Of a stretch of DNA of 64,000 nt, positions 42,629-53,573 are shown in pieces. Numbering within the stretch: the stretch's first letter is position 1; every line of letters starts with the position of its first letter. Source of the stretch: Thinopyrum elongatum (lineage: Eukaryota > Streptophyta > Magnoliopsida > Poales > Poaceae); assembly GCA_011799875.1 (NCBI GenBank), contig CM022297.1, positions 523,617,362-523,681,361 of the forward strand, written 5' to 3'. A program made the translations under genes and the position numbers. The notes under the pieces are model-generated. The model made no database searches, had not been told where the DNA came from, and saw only the letters and a list, made by a program, of their open reading frames with translations.

Positions 42629-43660
42629 TATTACTTTCAAGCATGGGTATTTGAAAAAAAAAATTGCGGACAACATGATTAAGCATATTTGTGTCATGTA
42701 CATACTAAATAGACGTATACTCGTTGATGATTTAGTGATCCGCTACATAATGAATGGAACGAAATCAGCCCCCAAAATGGGAATAAAGTAATATATGCAC
42801 ATAGAGATATCAAACAATACTCAAGAACATAAATATGTTTGGAAATCAACTAGCACTGTATCTGGATGAGAGGACTTAATACCTAGGTCAGATGAGGATG
42901 ATTCCTGTGGGTAGGGACGAATCCTACAGTCTTAGATGGCTGCGTTCCGAAGTGTCGCATATCGACTCTTGAGCATACAATCTGTTTCGGCCTGTTTCAC
43001 TGTCGTGTGTCAAAATATGGGAGTTGAAGGAATAAATCGAGACATAAAAATGTCCGCCAAAATAGGTGTATGGAAGCAAGGCATTAGAAGTAACAAGCTT
43101 ATCTGTTATAAGCACAGTATGTCAATTTGTAGGAAGCATGAATATATGACAGCTCAAAATTAATATTGGCCGGAAGCATAGAACACTGATAATGGGAACA
43201 ACTAGGATTGCTGCCAATGCGAGGATTCATGCTTTGGGTTGCCTATATGCAAATTTAACCAATTTCTGTTGGCCAATGCAAGCGGTTTTCTTGCCCAAAG
43301 AAGCACGAAAAAGTGCACTGGGTACATATATATTGTCACTGGGAAGCATTGAAAATTGAAAAATGGAACAAAAACTAATAACCGGGGAGGCGTATGTGTG
43401 TGATGTACCTACCTAATTCACAAAAATACTGATAATTTATAGTGATCCAATACGTATTGGACGGAAGAAATTCACAACCACAAACAGTACATGAACCAAG
43501 GTATTCACATCACGATATCAAGCAAAAATCAGAACACAATTGTGTTAGGAATCAACTACACTGCAAGATTGAATAGTACCAAGAGGAGAGAGGACTCAGA
43601 CCCTAGATCGGATGAGCATGGGCCACGGGCGTGAAATAATACCAATATGATTGAATCCAA

Positions 43661-44139
43661 AGCGTCTAAAATGAAATTGTACTGGGTGTGAACCGGTTTG
43701 GGCGGAAAAAATATTGGGTGCAGTTTTGGTTTGGCTGAAAATGGTATTATCTGGTTATGGTTCAGGTTTGGTTTAGAGAGGTACGGGTATACTCAGTTAT
43801 GGTCCAGTTATTAACCCGTTCTCAGATTTTTTGACACATATCAGCAGCAACATAACTTGATAGAGAGTACGTCCTTGGTCCAACAGTAAGATAAATGCCC
43901 ACTAAATTCGTCACTTAATCTTTTTTTTTTTGAGAAAGAATTCGTCACTTAATCAGGAGCAATCACGGTCAAGCTCCGCGAACGTGGGCCGGGCCGGGCC
44001 CAGCGCGGCCTGCTCAACCGGGTCTAGTAGACGTGGGCCGGGCCGCATTGGTTCGCTCTTGTATCTCCTTCCGTCCGGGCCACACTCCGAAGTCCAAACC
44101 CTCTCTCTCCCCCCCAAATTGTGCTGCCCGCATCGCGCG
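43661..44139. promoter_or_regulatory. 5' flank and leader of APC10
   Basis: No upstream gene. The last 160 bp are GC-rich (GGGCCGGGCC repeated) and then pyrimidine-rich (CTCTCTCTCCCCCCC) just before the ATG, as in many TATA-less plant housekeeping promoters. No clear TATA box was seen. Confidence 0.4.
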
Positions 44140-46788
44140 ATGGAGTCCGACGGCGAGGAGGAGGCGGCGGGGACGCCGACGCCGGGGGCCGCCGCGGCGG
44201 CGCCAGCGGCGGGGCGGCTGAAGGGCTGCCCGGAGCTGTCGGTGGAGGGCGACATGCGGGAGATGGCCAAGACGGCGGCCTGGAGCGTCAGCTCCTGCAA
44301 GCCCGGCAACGGCGTCGCCTCCCTCCGCGACGACAGCCTCGACACCTACTGGCAGTAAGCGCCCCTCTTCTTTCCCAATCGAAATTTTCCTCTTCTCTCT
44401 CGCGGAATCACAGGCTGAGCTGAGCCGCCGTCGGTGGATTTTATTTTTGTTAGGTCGGACGGCGCGCAGCCGCACCTGGTCAACATCCAGTTCCAGAAGA
44501 AGGTGCAGCTGCAGGTGAGCGCTACGAGTCGCCGAGCTGCTGCTTCCGCTCAGTTTTGTTTGGATTTCTGTTCTGAAATTTGTTGCTGGGGGCTTTCAGC
44601 TTGTTGCGCTCTACGTGGATTTCAAGCTGGACGAGAGCTACACGCCCAGCAAGATCTCCATCCGGGCCGGCGACGGCTTCCACAATCTCAAGGTAACACC
44701 TCGTTTCTGAACATAGCACGCACGTATCTCCGAATTATAAGTTATGATCTGTGCTTGATGGTGAGAGCACTCTGCAAATGTTGTTGCTTGCGGATGGCAT
44801 TTGATGCCTGGCCCTTTCAGTTTCGATTTCTAACCCTGGTCCTCATCTTGTACCAAACTAAGAAAGAATATGGTCTGTGCATTCGTTTTTCCGGAGCTGG
44901 GGGCTACTGCATATTCTGATGTGTTATTGTCATGGATTGCACTACCTTATGGTTGCATCATGTTCTGACGTATCATAGGATTACCTTACTGAAATATTGA
45001 TTTGGAAGCTTGGTCTCTTTCTGCAATTCCTCTGTGTTGCGCATACTTGTCAGTGAACACTGAGCTGATCCTTGAAAATTCAAATTTACAGTGATACTAT
45101 TGACTTTGATCTGAAATAATCGACCACTATATTTACCATGCTTCCAGGAAATTAAAACAGTGGACCTTTTGAAGCCAGTAGGATGGGTTCATATATCATT
45201 ATCTGGCACTGATCCCCGGTATGGATTTTGTAACTTAAACCCTGTGATGCCTTTGTTTCCTTCCTCTAGCATTGAAACTTCAGAATGTAGCTCACCTTAC
45301 CATCTGATGGCATACTATGCATCTATGTTTACAACTCCGTAATAATTAAATTTCATTTCAACATGCTGGATGACACTAGTTTTCAACACACTGCCTGTGC
45401 AGGCCACTGCTTGCATAAATTCCATGGTTTACTATGTTAATATTGTTGTTTTGCTAGTAGCTGAATTTTCCTGAGATTTTGATAAACTTAGATACTATGT
45501 CAAAGTGCAAGAATATCTGACGCTGCAGCTAATTCATTTCAGTCTTATAATAACCCACTAGCTTTCAGTTTGACATATAATATGCCCACTACAAAAATGT
45601 GAGGAATTCAGAACTAATTTAAGAATGATATTGTTTGGATCCCACTGCTTATTTTTACTGCCTTTGCAGACAGTGGCATAATTCTCTTTCTTGCCATATT
45701 TGTGCAGAGAAACATTCATTCATACATTTATGCTCCAAATTGCGGTGCTGGCCAATCACCTGAACGGGAGGGACACCCATGTCCGGCAGATCAAGATATA
45801 CGGGCCACGACCGTAAGTTGGGTTTCGTACCTGCAGCCACCCCACCATCTATTAGCATCCCTTATTAATACATCTACAGCTGGGTCAAACAAAAGTTCGT
45901 GTCCTCTCACCATCAATCATTTCTAGTATTTACCTGGGTAAATAAAAGGCCAAATGCAAACACTGCAAACAGAAGGAAAATCAGACAGGAAGAGTGTATT
46001 GTTGGTACCCTGATTCATTGTTGACAAAGAGTCAGAGTTCACATAGAACTAGATATTTACAGGGAAATGACAGACAATATCTCTGCTTATGATCCCAATT
46101 GAATTCATGAATTGTGTGAGTTGAGTAAATATTCGACAGAAACAGTGTAGTGTTAATAATGGCATCCATTGCTGACTACCGAGTCAGAGTTTGAATATAA
46201 AAACTAGTACTGTAGATGTTTACGTGCAAATCACATACAGTATCTGCTGGCTAACCTGATTTAACTAGTTAATTCAGTATGGCCACGACCGTAAGTTGGA
46301 TACTGTACATGCAGCCACCCAGCCATCTATTAGCAGTCTGTGATACGACTATATATAGTAAATCATTTCTAGTGTTTGCCTGCGTAAGACAAAAGGCCAA
46401 ATGCAAGCACCATGCAAACAAAAGAAAAATCTGACAGGAAGAGTGTACTGTTGGTACCCTGGTTTATTTGTTGGTTGACCCGTAGTCAGATTTCCTAGCT
46501 AGATGCCGACACGCGAATCACATACAGTGCTGACCGATACCTGACCGCAGTCAGAGTTCGCGTAGAGGACTTAGATGTTTACAAGCAAATCACATATTGT
46601 ACGACATAATGTGCTGATGACCCTAATTTGAATTGTGTGAGTGGAGTAGTGCATGCCTGCACCAGAGATTGAACTGTGGTGCTACCATCCTAATGCATTG
46701 CTGTTTCTTGTGTTTCAGGAACCCCGTTCCCCACCAGCCTTTCCACTTCACCTCCAGGGAATGCATCATGTACTCCACCATCAGGTGA
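44140..46788 (+). CDS. APC10: Anaphase-promoting complex subunit 10 (DOC1 domain), six exons
   Basis: Exons 44140-44354, 44454-44514, 44600-44692, 45148-45218, 45708-45812 and 46719-46788 join in frame to 204 codons plus TGA; every intron is GT-AG. The protein has a low-complexity Glu/Ala N-terminus (about 1-27) and the DOC domain (about 30-195): [73 protein letters not shown]. It ends in STIR, the Ile-Arg tail by which APC10 docks on APC3/CDC27-type subunits. In the nucleus APC10 forms part of the D-box degron receptor and raises processivity of ubiquitination of cyclins and securin. An upstream in-frame ATG (43930) lacks family similarity, so 44140 is preferred. No damage is visible; intron 5 has an internal duplication. 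Confidence 0.95.
45803..46660 (+). repeat. Internal duplication in APC10 exon 5/intron 5
   Basis: GGCCACGACCGTAAGTTGG, which spans the end of exon 5 and its donor (45803-45821), recurs at 46281-46299, followed in both by TGCAGCCACCC and CATCTATTAGCA. AAAAGGCCAAATGCAA and GACAGGAAGAGTGTA also occur in both halves, so about 480 bp was duplicated; a further partial copy lies near 46140-46270. Confidence 0.85.
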
Positions 46789-48452
46789 TGGTTCGTGAAC
46801 CCTGGTCGCGTGGGATCCTCCGTATCGGTCGGAGCCAAGGTGATGGTGTGGCCTGCGCGCTTCGGTCGTCCGTGACGAATGCCGACGTGGATTAGGTAGT
46901 CACTGAAGTAGCCAGCATGTGTGAACATGTACGTACTGTCGATTAAGTTGCTGCTGAAGCATTAGGCTGTCTATGTTTCGTGTCTATGTGAACATCTAAC
47001 ATGTACTGATTCATGTTGTATTCCACCCCATCTATGTATTCTAGGTACATCTTTTTCATCCATTTAATGTAACATTACATTATTTTTGGAATGGATTGGA
47101 AGTTTCTCCTAGTATATTTATTTTTTTCTCTCCCTACAGCAGAAGGCATTCATTTTATTGCCGTGTTGCCTCAGTTGCCACTTGCTGCTGCTGAAAGCAG
47201 GAAGGCCACGGTCGGTCGCCATGGTGCCAGCCAGCAAGTGTCCTCTTGTTCAAATTCCGTTGCTTGGCACGGCGCTGCCATTTCCAAGCAGAGGAAAGCA
47301 GGGCCAACAGCCGCGGCCGTGCATGCAGGTGCAGCCAAGCCATCATCGTCATGTCAGCCACGTTGCTGCAGATTCTACTAGTATTAGTAATAGTTTTTTT
47401 TAGGGGTTCTTATCGTTTCGTTTGTCAGGCCCAAAGCAAGATGCATGCTCCGGTAGAGAAATACAATAGTACTACAACATTGTATAGCTCCGTGAAGATA
47501 GATAAATTAGCTTCCCCTAAAGAATAGATAGAAAAATTAGCAGGATTAAGACATGTCTGTTAATTTGTCTGTCTCGAGGGATCATAGAGTATATTTTATC
47601 TGTCTCGGCGAGTCATAAACAAACCTGTCAAAGAAGAGTAGGAGTAGAAGACATATTACTCTGTTTGTAGGTCAGCAGGCAGGCGACAGCGTATGGGCAG
47701 GTGGCGACTTGAATATTGCAGGCATGCATGTAGATGTATGACCTCAAGTGATTAGCGGCGGTGGGCTGGCTAGTGATATCACAGGGTATTTCCCCCTAGT
47801 GGCTCCGGGCCTCCGGCTCCTTCCTTCCTTGGTGAGTCCTTGCAGTGCAAACGTGAATGCAGTTCACTGTTTTACCGTGACACACCTCTGGTCGATCTGC
47901 AGGATATTGTTCAGGAGAATTCATTTGCAATCCAGCACCACTGGATATTCCAGTGCCAATAATGCTTCTTTCTTTAAACTTTTACAAAATTAATATGCGG
48001 TAGGGAAACCTACGTATTTTTCTCCTAAAAAAAATGTGTTTTTCTCTTTCAGATTAAAAGACTCTGAACCATGACAACTTTTCGTGTGGATTATTTTGTG
48101 TGGGATTCCACAAGAAAAATCTTCGCTGATTCTAACCTCGAATTATTTTATCTTCTTCTTGTTGTGATAGTCATAGCAAAAACTTGTCCCCTCGGTGAAA
48201 TCCACATGGTTTCCACGTGGTGCCAATAACCCAGTAAGATTCATAATGCCATGACATGTAATCTAATCTAATCTGTGCGCTTTTCATGTTCCTACATTTC
48301 CCTTCCTATTCTTGTAAAGCCGGTACTCCGAGTTCCTGGTTTAGCGTCAAAGGACTAATAAAACACTAATCATCACTTAGCAATTTTATATTTGTTCTTT
48401 CGTGAATTCAAGTACTAAGTAAAGTGAAAGCCCAAACCAGGGGGCTTTCTCT
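46789..48452. other. 3' flank of APC10 and intergenic DNA
   Basis: The first few hundred bp should hold the APC10 3' UTR; no canonical AATAAA was found nearby. Beyond 47150 there are short open frames on both strands without recognisable domains and no transposon ends. Confidence 0.4.
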
Positions 48453-49454
48453 TTGCTTTTACAACAAATTAAGATCAAATTTAAATTAAGAAGAGCCACA
48501 CGCTCCCACCACCCATCTAACAAGCTAGCTTGCCTCCACACCCGCTCCTCTCTCTCTCGACGGGTGCTTCATGCCTCCTGGCGACGCGCCGGGCGGGTCG
48601 CCGCTCCCACCGCCGGCCCTGTAGGATTAGCCACACTGACCGCCGCGGTGGGGGCTGCTGCTCCGCCTAACCTGGGGTCTTGCCGCCGGACCGCGACTCG
48701 CCGGAATCGCAACCGTTCCTCAGGTACGCGTCCCCTAGTCACTGTCGTCCCTCGTCCTAGTTCCAGCTTCCATGCCCATATGCTTTCCACCTTCTCGCAT
48801 GGGGTTGCCGTCGACCCCGCTGCCCGCCCTGCCCTCTCGGAGCCCGGCTTTGTCTGGGTCACCCCGCCTCGCGCTGACGCCTGCTTCAATGCGGCGGCGA
48901 TCTCCTGTCTCATGACATTCTTTTGTGAGGCTCCGGCCAAGCTCAGTGCGGTCGCGATCGGGGGCGGGGTCTTCTCTGTCTCCGTCGCGAGCCCCGAGAT
49001 GGCTCGGGTCGTCGTCGTGGACGGCACGCCCTCCGGCGCCTCCATCAGGCTACTCCTCCACCTGACGGTCGGGGAGGCGCGCCTGGCCGCCGCGCGTTGC
49101 CCACCTGCCGCGCCGCGCGACATTACTGCTGCAGTTACGCGCCGTAGTGCTGGGCGTAGCCTTTCGGCGAGGCCACATCCCGTCCCTCCTCGGTCCCTGC
49201 TCCCCCCGCTGTTGCCCATGCCTGTGCATGCCAGCGTGTCGGATCCTGGTTGGCCTGCATGCTCTCCCCCCGCTGGGCACAATCCTGCCTCCCCGATCCA
49301 CACTCGTCCTGTCCCTGTCGGAGGGAGCGATCCCTTGTCTCCGCGTGGGCTGACCGGGGGCATTGACTCCGGGACTGGATTGGATAGTGGCGCGGCGCCA
49401 TCAACTCCTTTCGCTATCCCAACTACCCAGCCATGCCCCTACCTTCATGCCCTC
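48453..49454 (+). pseudogene. LINE ORF1-related fragment, interrupted at 49455
   Basis: A frame of about 330 codons contains SEPGFVWVTPPRADACFNAAA, LSAVAIGGGVFSVSVASPEM and VGEARLAAARC. The layout NAAA...AP.LSAVA..GGVFSVS resembles the NAKV...MPDLAFDVV..GVMYLCF segment of the LINE ORF1 at 53.6-54.8 kb, so I read it as a related ORF1. Near its start (48537-48571) it carries a sequence that also opens the zinc-knuckle region of that LINE at 53574. It is cut by an LTR-like unit at 49455, and the frame continues only a few codons into it. Alternative: an unrelated GC-rich open frame. Confidence 0.45.
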
Positions 49455-52400
49455 TGTCACGACCCCAGCTTAATCGTGCACTAACCATACACGCAAATGC
49501 ATACGATCAAGCCTAAGTACTCAGTTGAAGATATCACAACACAACTCTAAAACATAAATAAAGTCATACAAGCTTTATATTACAAGCCAAGGCCTCGAAT
49601 ACATAGCTCGATAGCATACAAGCGTCAGCGGAAGCATCAGATATCTGAGTACAGATATATTACAGAAACAGAGATAGGCCATTAGAATGGCGGGGCAAAA
49701 TAAAACACTACGATCGAAAGGCGCAGGCCTCCTGCCTGGGACCCTTCGAACCTACTCCTGGTCGTTGGACGGCTCCTCGTAGTAGTACTCGCCGGGAGGG
49801 TAGTAGTAGTAGCCGTCGGCGGGGGCAACTGGCTCCGGGGCTCCGTCATCTGGTTGCGACAAATGGATATGGGGAGAAAAAGAAAGCAAAGCAACCGTGA
49901 GTACTCATCCGAAGTACTCAGCAAGCAAGGATCTACACTACATATGCATCATTATCAAAGGGAGGCTGTATATGTGGACTGGGCTGCAGAAATGCCAGAA
50001 TAGAGAGGAAGGCCTAGTCCTATCGAAGACTAGCATCTTCAGCATCTTCAGCGGTCTTGCAGCATTAGAAGAGTGCAGAATAGCATAAAGTAAAGTAGTA
50101 GTAGTGTCGTCAACCTCGCCCAGAGATTCTTCCTCGACTCCCTGCAAGAAAGCAATCCCAGAGTCATACTATCCATTTCTCATCTCAAGTATCCAGTTCT
50201 AGTTGTACCGATCGGGATACAACTCCGAGTGTCCGTTACCGTAGGACAGGCTATCGATAGATTGTTTCTTCCCTGCAGGGGTGCACCAACTTACCCACCA
50301 CGCTCGATTAACTCCGGCCGGACAAACTTTATTGGGTCATGCCCGGCCTCGGCCAAACGATACGCCGCAACCCGACCAAATACTTAATAGAGAGGTCAGC
50401 ACGCCGGACTAAACCTATGCGCCCAGGGGTCTTGGGCCTTCGCCCCGGGAACTCCTGCACGTTGCGTGGGCGGCCGTGAGCAGACCTAGCAACCCCTTAA
50501 TACAAGCGTGGTTGCGTAACCAGTCCAACACGGCGCGCGCCGCTCAGTCGCATGACGTCTATTAAGCTTCGGCTGAAGTATACGACGCAGAACGCCCATA
50601 CTATGCCCACGTGATGGTTAGTGCTATCAGGCCAGAGGCCCCTCGGATCAAATATCCAAACCGTTAGTGTGTTGATATTGCGGCAACGAACAGAGACTCA
50701 CGATCGATGTGACCCCGTCGTCCCGTCTCGAGGACTTGCGGCAAGGGCTAAGAATGCCCGGCCACGCCTCGTATTCAACTCTTGGGCACCCTCCAGATCA
50801 ACCCGACTCCACATCACTTCGCAAATATGCTCGCGCGGGTACCCCTCAGGGCCGACCCGTCTTTAGTATCATGGTTCAGTGTGAAGTCATAGTAACCATA
50901 GTATCCATGTGTCTAACACCAAGGGGAATCCTGAGAAATCACCCTCGATGGAATTCCACCTGATGTTATCGTCAAGGTGAATGAAGGAGGAATCACCCTC
51001 GAGGTCCACTCTTGAGGAGTTGCACGACAGTGTCGTTATCGGGAATGGAGAAGGAGGAATCACCCTCGATGACCATAACCGATGAACTAACCTACAAGGT
51101 TAACATCAGAAGTGCTGACGAGGTATCACCCTCGGCACTTGATAGTAACCCAGTAGTGTCGAGCAACTAAGGGGGAAGTGATGTGCGGTGCCGGGGCCTG
51201 GTCTTCGATCCCGTTGATCGGGTCTTCTTATAATCCAGCGGGGCAGTCGGGACAAAGTGGGGTCTCTGATGGGTCTCTACCCAGCCTATACTAAACAGTT
51301 TAGAATAAGCAGGTAGGTAACAATAGCAGGTTACAATAAACAGGCTATGCAGCAGAAATAGGATAACAGTAACAGCAGCAACTTCTAATGCAAGCATAAG
51401 AGAGAAGAGAATAGGCGATATCGGTATGCTCAAAAGGGGGGTGCTTGCCTGGAAGCTCTGCGGCAAGGATCTGGTCGTCAGGGGCGTAGTCGACCTCCGG
51501 AGCTGCGTCGGTCTCGGGGTCTAACGAGAGAGAAGAGGGGGAGGAAACAGATAAATACACAGCAAACGATACAATCACAGAGCACGACAACGCAAATGGC
51601 TAGGCTAGGGGTTATCTAACGCAGTGTTACGCATGTTAGTCGGAGAGGAAAACATCTGGAGGTCTTTTACCAGCTCTGGGTATCTATCGGTTAGATGAAC
51701 CGGAGAGGAAAGTTCCATGTTCACCATGTTAGAAGGGGCTGACAGGTGTGTGAGTGGCATATTCGGCTTTGTCTTGTCGTTCTGAGCAATTTTCATATAT
51801 AAAGTTTTTCGATCTGAGTTACGGTTTATTTTCTACGAATTTTCAAAGTTTTAAACTATTTCTGGAATTATTTAATTTAACAGAAAAGGATTATTGCGTC
51901 AGCAGTGATGTCAGCGTGAGGTCAACAGTCAACAGAGCTGCTGACTGGTCAAACTGGCAGGTGGGTCCCACCTGTCAGCTTATGTGGTTAATTAACAGAA
52001 TTCATTTTATCTAATCTGAGTTAATTAGCCAGTGGGCCCAGCCTGTCAGTGGGTTAGTTAATTAACAGATTTAACGTAATTAACTATTAAAGGTAATTAA
52101 CTACGCGGTCCCACTTGTCAGTAACATCGCTTGCCACGTCAGCTGCGTTGACCATGGTCAACACGGTCAACCGCGAACTGGGACCCACTGGCAGCGACTG
52201 CGAGCGGGCCCCACACGTGACACGTCGGTCGCCGGCGCCGGAATGAGCTCCGGTGAGCCTTCCGCGGCGGTTTTACGCCGGAACCGGCCGGAATCTCGCT
52301 ACGGTTCACCAAATCGCGCACGGAGTAGCTCTACGGGACCCTGGCGCTCGTGCGCATCTAGCGGTGGTGGTCGCAGGTGTAGTGGTGGTCGGCAGGGGCG

Positions 52401-53567
52401 CCGGCGACCTAGCGCGCGCGAGCAGTTTAAGTGGCTAGGCCGCACTATGGGAGTGCCCCGAGCACGTTAGCGTGCTCGGACAGCCATGACGTCGACGGAA
52501 GCAACGGCGGCGAGCCGCACGATGGAGCTCAGCCCGGCCATCCACGGCGATGTCGGTTACGGGCGCAGAAAAGAACGGCAGAGGGAGGGAGGAGGAGCGG
52601 AGCTCACCGCAGCGGCACAAGGAGGCCGGCGAGGGGCTTAGGAGCAGCAGGTGGTGGCGGAGACGACGGCGAACGGCGGCGGGTCCCGAGGTGGAAGATG
52701 ACCTGATCCGCCCGATGCGGCGGCTCTAAGCTCGAACGAGTTGATGGAGTCGACGTAGGCGAGGACGGTGGAGCTCCAGGGCAGCTCAGGTCGACGAGGA
52801 GGGCGCGGCGGCCACGGGATTTGGCGGTGCACGGCGGCGGCGGCGTTCGGCACAGAGGGGAAAAGAGGGAGCGAGCGAGCATCGCGAGGGAAGGGAGAGG
52901 GAAGAGTGAGCGGTGTCCAGGGGGAGAGGCTCGGGGCGGCGTCCTTATCCCTCCAGCCACCTGCCTCGTCGCGGTGGCGAGCAGCGACCGGAAGAGGCGC
53001 GCTCGGCCTCCGGAACGGCGACACGGCGACGGGAGGTGAGAGAAAAGGTGAGGTGGGTTGGGCCGTGCGCTAGTGTGCACTAGAGCCCAGCGCCACAGTA
53101 GCGTAGGCCTTTTCTTATTTTAATTCTCTGTTTTCTGGATTTATTTCTGTTTGGTAAAATGTTTGGCTACAATTTGACTTTTGTAAAATAGGTGACTGGT
53201 CAAATCAAATACTAGGCAATATCTAGTACTGCCAGAAATTGGTTGGGGTAGTTTCTGAATTCATTTTGTTTTTAATTAAATCATTTGGCAATTAAAAATG
53301 CTGTATTAATACTGTTTTAGGAGGTTAGACTAATCTAGGGGTTTTAGGTGATGTTGTTTTTCTCAACATAAATACTTATGGATTATTTTCTAATTAATGA
53401 ACATTTTAGTTTCTGATTTGAACAACTTTTATTTTTCACTTTAAATTTGAATTGTAATTTGCATTGGAATTTGAAATGAGATATGATGCAATGATGATCA
53501 AACATAGTTAATTATGGTGACTTGGCATGATCAGAAGATGATCACTGTGGTGTGAGGACTCCCCACA
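49455..53567 (-). mobile_element. ~4.1 kb LTR-like unit (probable solo LTR) inserted in LINE sequence
   Basis: On the minus strand it begins TGTGTGGGGAGTCCTCACA and ends GCTGGGGTCGTGACA, TG...CA ends as in LTRs, with LINE sequence on both sides. It contains no retroviral domain. The GC-rich middle (52240-53040) has long open frames on both strands, which are composition effects. Its size is that of the long LTRs of Triticeae non-autonomous (LARD-type) or Gypsy elements. No clean target duplication was found (CCCTC left, CACAC right), so the ends are tentative. Confidence 0.5.
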
Positions 53568-53573
53568 CACACA

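Larger units (their letters stand above)
41235..43660. other. Unidentified region with orientation-switched GCTTCC/GGAAGC motifs
   Basis: GCTTCC occurs seven times on the plus strand between 41292 and 41757 and GGAAGC seven times between 42169 and 43347; I found neither motif in the opposite half. Two diverged direct repeats also exist (42470-42910 and 43300-43630, sharing GAAGCACGAAAA and GAGAGGACT...AGATC/AGATGAG). A minus-strand stretch at 41960-42148 could be a captured exon but was not recognised. Perhaps an ancient large foldback transposon; ends not found. Confidence 0.4.

Noticed and set aside
43930..44139. Upstream ATG in frame with APC10 at 43930
   Set aside because: The added 70 residues have no similarity to APC10 and are encoded by GC-rich leader; the ATG at 44140 gives the usual family length.
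47091..47403. Small frames downstream of APC10
   Set aside because: No family recognised, overlapping frames on both strands, no splice or promoter signals seen.
52240..53080. Several open frames in the GC-rich middle of the ~4.1 kb LTR-like unit
   Set aside because: No conserved motif in any frame, equal openness on both strands; explained by lack of A/T-rich stop codons.
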